From Rhodoferax potami (lineage in GTDB: Bacteria; Pseudomonadota; Gammaproteobacteria; Burkholderiales; Burkholderiaceae_C), in assembly GCF_032193765.1 (NCBI RefSeq), contig NZ_JAVBIJ010000001.1, forward strand, positions 1,240,001-1,304,000: a DNA stretch of 64,000 nt. Direction: 5' to 3'. This document shows, piece by piece, positions 60,812 through 64,000 of this stretch; positions within the stretch are counted from its first letter, which is position 1, and each line of letters opens with the position of its first letter. The position numbers and the translations under genes are program-made. The notes below the pieces were generated by a model that was not told the DNA's origin, made no database searches, and saw only the letters and a program-made list of their open reading frames with translations.

Positions 60812-61755
60812 ACGGTGGACTCTGCCCAGCGCTGTGCATGGGCGGCGGCGAGCGTATAGGTTTGCATTTGCACTGCGACCGTCTGCTCCAAGTCATGGCC
60901 GTAGCCACCACCCATGGTGATCACTACAGGCAGCCTCCGGTCCAAGCACCAATCCAGCACTCTTTGGTCCCGGGCGTGCAGGCCGGCTGCAGTGAGTTTG
61001 AGCCGCCCTAGACGGTCCCCCTCATGCGGGTCAGCGCCTGCGAGAAAAAACACAAAATCGGCGGAGAAGCGCTGCTCCAACTCTTGCAGGGCGTGATCCA
61101 GAGTGCTCAGGTATTCATCATCGGTGCAGCCGTCGGGCAACCCGATATCGAGGTCACTGGCTTCCTTGCGGAAGGGGAAGTTTTTTTCGCCGTGCAGTGA
61201 GAGGGTGAACACCGTGTCATCACCTTGAAATACGCTCGCGGTGCCGTTGCCTTGGTGCACATCCAAATCAATAACCGCCACTTGCAAAGGACTGCGGCGA
61301 CTGCCATCCTGGTTGCGGCTGCGGCCCCATTCCGCTTGCATGACCCGTGCGGCCACGGCAAGGTCATTGAACACGCAAAAGCCGCCGCCTTTGTGGGCAT
61401 AGGCGTGGTGGGTGCCGCCCGCAAGGTTCGCAGCAACGCCCGCCACGAGGGCGGAGCGGGCAGCAGCCACCGTCGCACCAACTGAGCGTAGAGCCCGCTC
61501 GGCCATCGCCGGGCTCCAGGGAAAACCGATTTCACGGAGCACCGCAGGTTCAGCCGTGCCTTGCAAGATGGAGTCAATATAGGCTGGCGTGTGCACCAGC
61601 GCCAACTCGCCCTCCGTGGCGGCCGGTGCCTCGTGCAGGGCAATAGCGGGGAGCTCCGCCGCGATCCGGTCGCGCAACATGCGGTACTTGGCCATCGGGA
61701 AGCGGTGACCGTCCGGCAAGGGCAAAACAAACTGGTCCGAGTAGTAGGCAAGCAT
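60802..61755 (-). CDS. Histone deacetylase family protein
   Basis: This 317-residue zinc amidohydrolase belongs to the arginase/deacetylase fold (class II HDAC and acetylpolyamine amidohydrolase relatives). Zinc ligands and active-site residues are in VIDLDVHQGNGT and GADPHEGDRLG. GGTHHAYAHKGGGFCVFND carries the paired histidines. Bacterial members deacetylate small molecules such as acetylpolyamines, or proteins such as acetyl-CoA synthetase (AcuC-like). CACAAT lies 6 bases before the ATG. Confidence 0.9.
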   Translation of the reverse strand: MLAYYSDQFVLPLPDGHRFPMAKYRMLRDRIAAELPAIALHEAPAATEGELALVHTPAYIDSILQGTAEPAVLREIGFPWSPAMAERALRSVGATVAAARSALVAGVAANLAGGTHHAYAHKGGGFCVFNDLAVAARVMQAEWGRSRNQDGSRRSPLQVAVIDLDVHQGNGTASVFQGDDTVFTLSLHGEKNFPFRKEASDLDIGLPDGCTDDEYLSTLDHALQELEQRFSADFVFFLAGADPHEGDRLGRLKLTAAGLHARDQRVLDWCLDRRLPVVITMGGGYGHDLEQTVAVQMQTYTLAAAHAQRWAESTVYI

Positions 61756-61836
61756 GTCCGGATTGTGGCAAATCCGCGCTTTTCGCCCTGCTGTGGGGCC
61801 TTGATTTACACCGGTGCCGATAGCGGCCCAAAAAAA

Positions 61837-61858
61837 TGAGAAAATACTGGTTTTCTCA
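61837..61858 (+). promoter_or_regulatory. Inverted repeat in the leader of the 53-residue gene
   Basis: TGAGAAAA-TACTGG-TTTTCTCA is an 8-bp perfect inverted repeat ending 22 bases before the ATG at 61881. It could be an operator or an RNA hairpin that affects translation. Confidence 0.4.
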
Positions 61859-61880
61859 CCAACCTCAACAGGATCGCCAC

Positions 61881-62042
61881 ATGGGCAACAAAATCTTTAC
61901 TGAAGCAGACCGCAAAGCTACTCCCGCTCCCCAGCCACTGCCCGGCTTCACCCTGCCTACCGGCGGCCGTGGCCAGCGCGTGAGCTTGGAGCGTGGTGTT
62001 GCTACCCGTAGCAAGAAGAACCCAGGCAAGCGTCACCGCTAA
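61881..62042 (+). CDS. Small basic hypothetical protein
   Basis: This encodes 53 residues rich in lysine, arginine and proline, ending SKKNPGKRHR. Its own leader and a strong terminator right after it support a real, monocistronic gene. The composition suggests nucleic-acid or ribosome binding, but no family is recognised. An upstream in-frame ATG at 61836 lies inside the inverted repeat region and is less likely. Confidence 0.75.
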   Translation: MGNKIFTEADRKATPAPQPLPGFTLPTGGRGQRVSLERGVATRSKKNPGKRHR

Positions 62043-62085
62043 GCCCTGCAACCGCTGCCGGCCGATGGCCAGCAGACTTGCCGAA

Positions 62086-62116
62086 CAAAAGGCCCTGTTT
62101 CAGGGCCTTTTGTTTT
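62086..62116 (+). terminator. Rho-independent terminator after the 53-residue gene
   Basis: A perfect 12-bp stem (CAAAAGGCCCTG / CAGGGCCTTTTG) with a TTT loop is followed by TTTT. Because the stem ends in A and T runs it could also act on the minus strand for the methyltransferase gene. Confidence 0.93.
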
Positions 62117-62135
62117 GGTGAATCGCATCAAAGGC

Positions 62136-63398
62136 TCAATGCACTACCGGGGCTACGCCCAAGCGCCACAGGCTGGTAACTTCCCGGCTGCGTGCCGGGT
62201 GAAGCGCATCCACTGGCGCCTGGCTTTTGGCGTGGACCGGTTTGGCGTCGCTGCGGCCGAGTACCACCAAGCCAGCAGCCGCTATAGCGTCCGTCAACAT
62301 GGTGGGACTGCGTAGCCCCAAGCGCTCGGCCAGATCCGACAGAATCAGCCACCCCTCGCCACCGGGCAACAGGTGGCCCGGCAAGCCTGCCAAGAATGCC
62401 AGCAGCATCCGGCTGTTTTCGTCGTAGACCGCATATTCCACCGGTGCACTCGGCCTGGCAGGAAGCCACGGGGGGTTGCACATCACCAGGTTGGCGCGCC
62501 CCTCCGGAAACATATCGGTTTGCTGCAATTCAATCGAAGCAGCCACCCCCAGTCGGGCGAAGTTGTCGCCGGCGCAGGCCATGGCTCGACCGTCTTGATC
62601 GGTAGCCACCACTTGGGCCACCTGGCGGCGAACCAGCACCGCCGACAGCACGCCGGAGCCGGTACCGATGTCAAAAGCCCGGTAGGGGACGCTCTCCTGC
62701 ACTCCTGCTGCGTCTTGCGCAGGCAAGGGCTGCGCGGCCACTAAGTCGATGTACTCCCCGCGGACCGGCGAAAAAACGCCGTAGTGCGGGTGGATTCTGT
62801 TGCCGGGTGCGGGGCCCAGAGCGGCAATCTCCACGCCATTTTTGCGCCATTCGCTGGCACTGCGCATCGCCAGAACATCCCGCAGCGAGGCCACGCTGGC
62901 TTGCGCCGGCTCGACCACCGGTCCCCAAGCTTCTGTGCAGGCAAGGCGCGAGTCGGGCGCGCGGCGCAGCGTGATGTCGTAATTGCCATCTAATGGCACG
63001 AGCACCATGGCCAGGATCCGGGCCCGCTGCGCTTGGGCTTGGCGGTGCAAATGAAAAACCTGGGGATCCATCGGGCCGTCTGTAGGTGCTGCACCCGGGC
63101 CTTTTACCCCCCGGCTTTTGCGTTTGGGCGGGGTGTCAATGCGGCGTTGCAGGGCCTGTAGCAGTTGCCGCGCGTTGTGGAAGTCGCCCCGCCACAGCAG
63201 GGCTGTACCGCCACAGGCCATCTGGTAGGCCGCGTCAGCAGTCCAAGTGTCGTCCGCCAGCACCACTTTCGCAGGCGGCGCCGCACCGCGCTCAGAGCGC
63301 CAGACGGCGGAGCAGGCTTGGCTCTCTTCGGTCCAATGGAGATACTGGGTGGGGGCGCGGGCGGGCAGGGTGCCGACGCTGGGGGTAATCGGCTGCAT
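62136..63398 (-). CDS. Class I SAM-dependent methyltransferase, HemK-like
   Basis: This 420-residue protein has a C-terminal Rossmann methyltransferase domain. The SAM motif is FDIGTGSGVLSAVL and the catalytic NPPW sits in LVMCNPPWLPA, similar to N5-glutamine and N6-adenine methyltransferases. The N-terminal 200 residues are a separate domain with no family I recognise, perhaps a substrate-recognition part. It may modify a protein or rRNA/tRNA base; I cannot say which. It faces the 53-residue gene across a shared terminator. Confidence 0.82.
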   Translation of the reverse strand: MQPITPSVGTLPARAPTQYLHWTEESQACSAVWRSERGAAPPAKVVLADDTWTADAAYQMACGGTALLWRGDFHNARQLLQALQRRIDTPPKRKSRGVKGPGAAPTDGPMDPQVFHLHRQAQAQRARILAMVLVPLDGNYDITLRRAPDSRLACTEAWGPVVEPAQASVASLRDVLAMRSASEWRKNGVEIAALGPAPGNRIHPHYGVFSPVRGEYIDLVAAQPLPAQDAAGVQESVPYRAFDIGTGSGVLSAVLVRRQVAQVVATDQDGRAMACAGDNFARLGVAASIELQQTDMFPEGRANLVMCNPPWLPARPSAPVEYAVYDENSRMLLAFLAGLPGHLLPGGEGWLILSDLAERLGLRSPTMLTDAIAAAGLVVLGRSDAKPVHAKSQAPVDALHPARSREVTSLWRLGVAPVVH

Positions 63399-63483
63399 CG
63401 GTTTGCTCGCTGAGAAGGGGGGACGCGGAAAGGGAAGGGGGCGGGGCTAGTTTGTACCCCATAAAACCACCGGAGCCAACGGC

Positions 63484-64000
63484 CTACTGCAAATGGGCGT
63501 ATTTTTTGAGGATCGCGTCGCACACGCCGTTGCTCTGGATGATCTTCAAGCCGGCATTGAACTGGTCGCGCACTGCAGCATCTTTGAACACGGCTTTGCG
63601 CGGGTTGAGCGGGAAAATGGGGTGAATCGAGAGCGGCTTGCTGCGGTCGAGCTTGGGGTCCAGGTCGCGCAGAAGGTGGTGCAGGATGCGCTTGTCACCC
63701 ACCACTACATCCACCCGCCCGGCGAACAACAAGTTGTTTTGGGTGATTTGTTGGGGGTACTCGGTGTACCGGGTGTGGCTGCCCGCGACCCGCTTGAACC
63801 GCTCGCCCAACAAAAAACTGGCATTTTGAAAAGCTGCCACCGAATAACCGGCCAGGTCTTCTATTTGTTTGATCGGGAACCGATTGGAGGCCAAAGTGAT
63901 AGCCACGTTTTGATTGGAGATGTAAACCTCTGAAAAGAAGCCGTCGCCGCCAATGCCTTCATCCACTGTCAAAAGCACGTCGAGCTGGCCAGCGCGGTAG
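63484..64000 (-). CDS. Periplasmic solute-binding protein, SBP_bac_3 type (partial)
   Basis: The frame is open to the window edge, so the N-terminus, with any signal peptide, lies beyond 64000. The visible 171 residues match the C-terminal two thirds of an extracellular solute-binding domain of family 3: the segment around IEDLAGYSVAAFQNASFLLG, VDVVVGDKRILHHLL, and the closing DAILKKY. Such proteins bind amino acids or, in stand-alone form, act as sensors. No transporter genes are seen on this side, so the ligand is unknown. Confidence 0.82.
   Translation of the reverse strand, partial: YRAGQLDVLLTVDEGIGGDGFFSEVYISNQNVAITLASNRFPIKQIEDLAGYSVAAFQNASFLLGERFKRVAGSHTRYTEYPQQITQNNLLFAGRVDVVVGDKRILHHLLRDLDPKLDRSKPLSIHPIFPLNPRKAVFKDAAVRDQFNAGLKIIQSNGVCDAILKKYAHLQ

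Overview
The window is a contiguous stretch of bacterial chromosome. It looks like a betaproteobacterium of the order Burkholderiales, most likely family Comamonadaceae (Rhodoferax-like). That placement is an inference from gene order (smc-zipA-ligA; dapC-dapD-pilU-dapE-prmB; glnD next to map), GC-rich codon use in the core genes, and a short dispersed repeat of the form GCTAY-N6/7-ATAGCWGCTTGCGCA that recurs inside core genes. I see no rRNA or tRNA gene, no CRISPR array, no phage and no insertion sequence. The window ends inside a gene on the minus strand at position 64000.

Layout. (1) 133-5488, minus strand: lysine/diaminopimelate operon dapC-dapD-pilU-dapE-prmB, with a type IV pilus ATPase in the middle. 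(2) 5574-13277, plus strand: a lone Hpt protein, then smc-zipA-ligA-def (chromosome segregation, division, ligation, protein maturation). (3) 13308-16976, minus strand: map-glnD and a small unknown gene. (4) 17097-31755, plus strand: a surface-polysaccharide island set between map and purL, AT-rich in its middle (for example 38% G+C in the line 23101-23160, against 60% in the purL line 33061-33120, both counted by hand). (5) 31949-46524: purL, a nitroreductase, rlhA, an MFS transporter, a DUF1624 protein, ppiC-bolA-yciB-msrB, selO and an acyl-CoA synthetase. (6) 46681-57758, plus strand: a fatty-acid oxidation block (fadB-type, thiolase, acyl-CoA dehydrogenases, thioesterase, SDRs, aidB, GST, GNAT). 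(7) 57831-64000: a cupredoxin coupled to a GGDEF/EAL protein, a histone-deacetylase-family protein, a 53-residue gene, a methyltransferase and a partial solute-binding protein.

The most interesting part is the polysaccharide island. Its outer genes (manC, wzm, wzt at the start; two GT4 transferases resembling WbdB/WbpY and WbdC/WbpZ at the end) follow the plan of ABC-transporter-dependent mannan or D-rhamnan O-antigen clusters. Between them sits a set that matches the mycobacterial decaprenylphosphoryl-D-arabinose pathway: a GT-C membrane transferase, a GtrA protein, DprE1, DprE2, a UbiA-type phosphoribosyltransferase and a divergent-PAP2 phosphatase. The GtrA-DprE1-DprE2 order is the same as Rv3789-Rv3790-Rv3791. 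The simplest reading is that the cell makes polyprenylphosphoryl-D-arabinofuranose and uses it in the periplasm to decorate an exported polysaccharide or another acceptor such as pilin. Just before this set, a FkbM methyltransferase is fused to a GT4 domain through a coiled coil built from four 14-residue (42-bp) tandem repeats, which could be a length-variable chain-length ruler comparable in logic to WbdD. The last transferase of the island is interrupted by a single extra base at about 31185.
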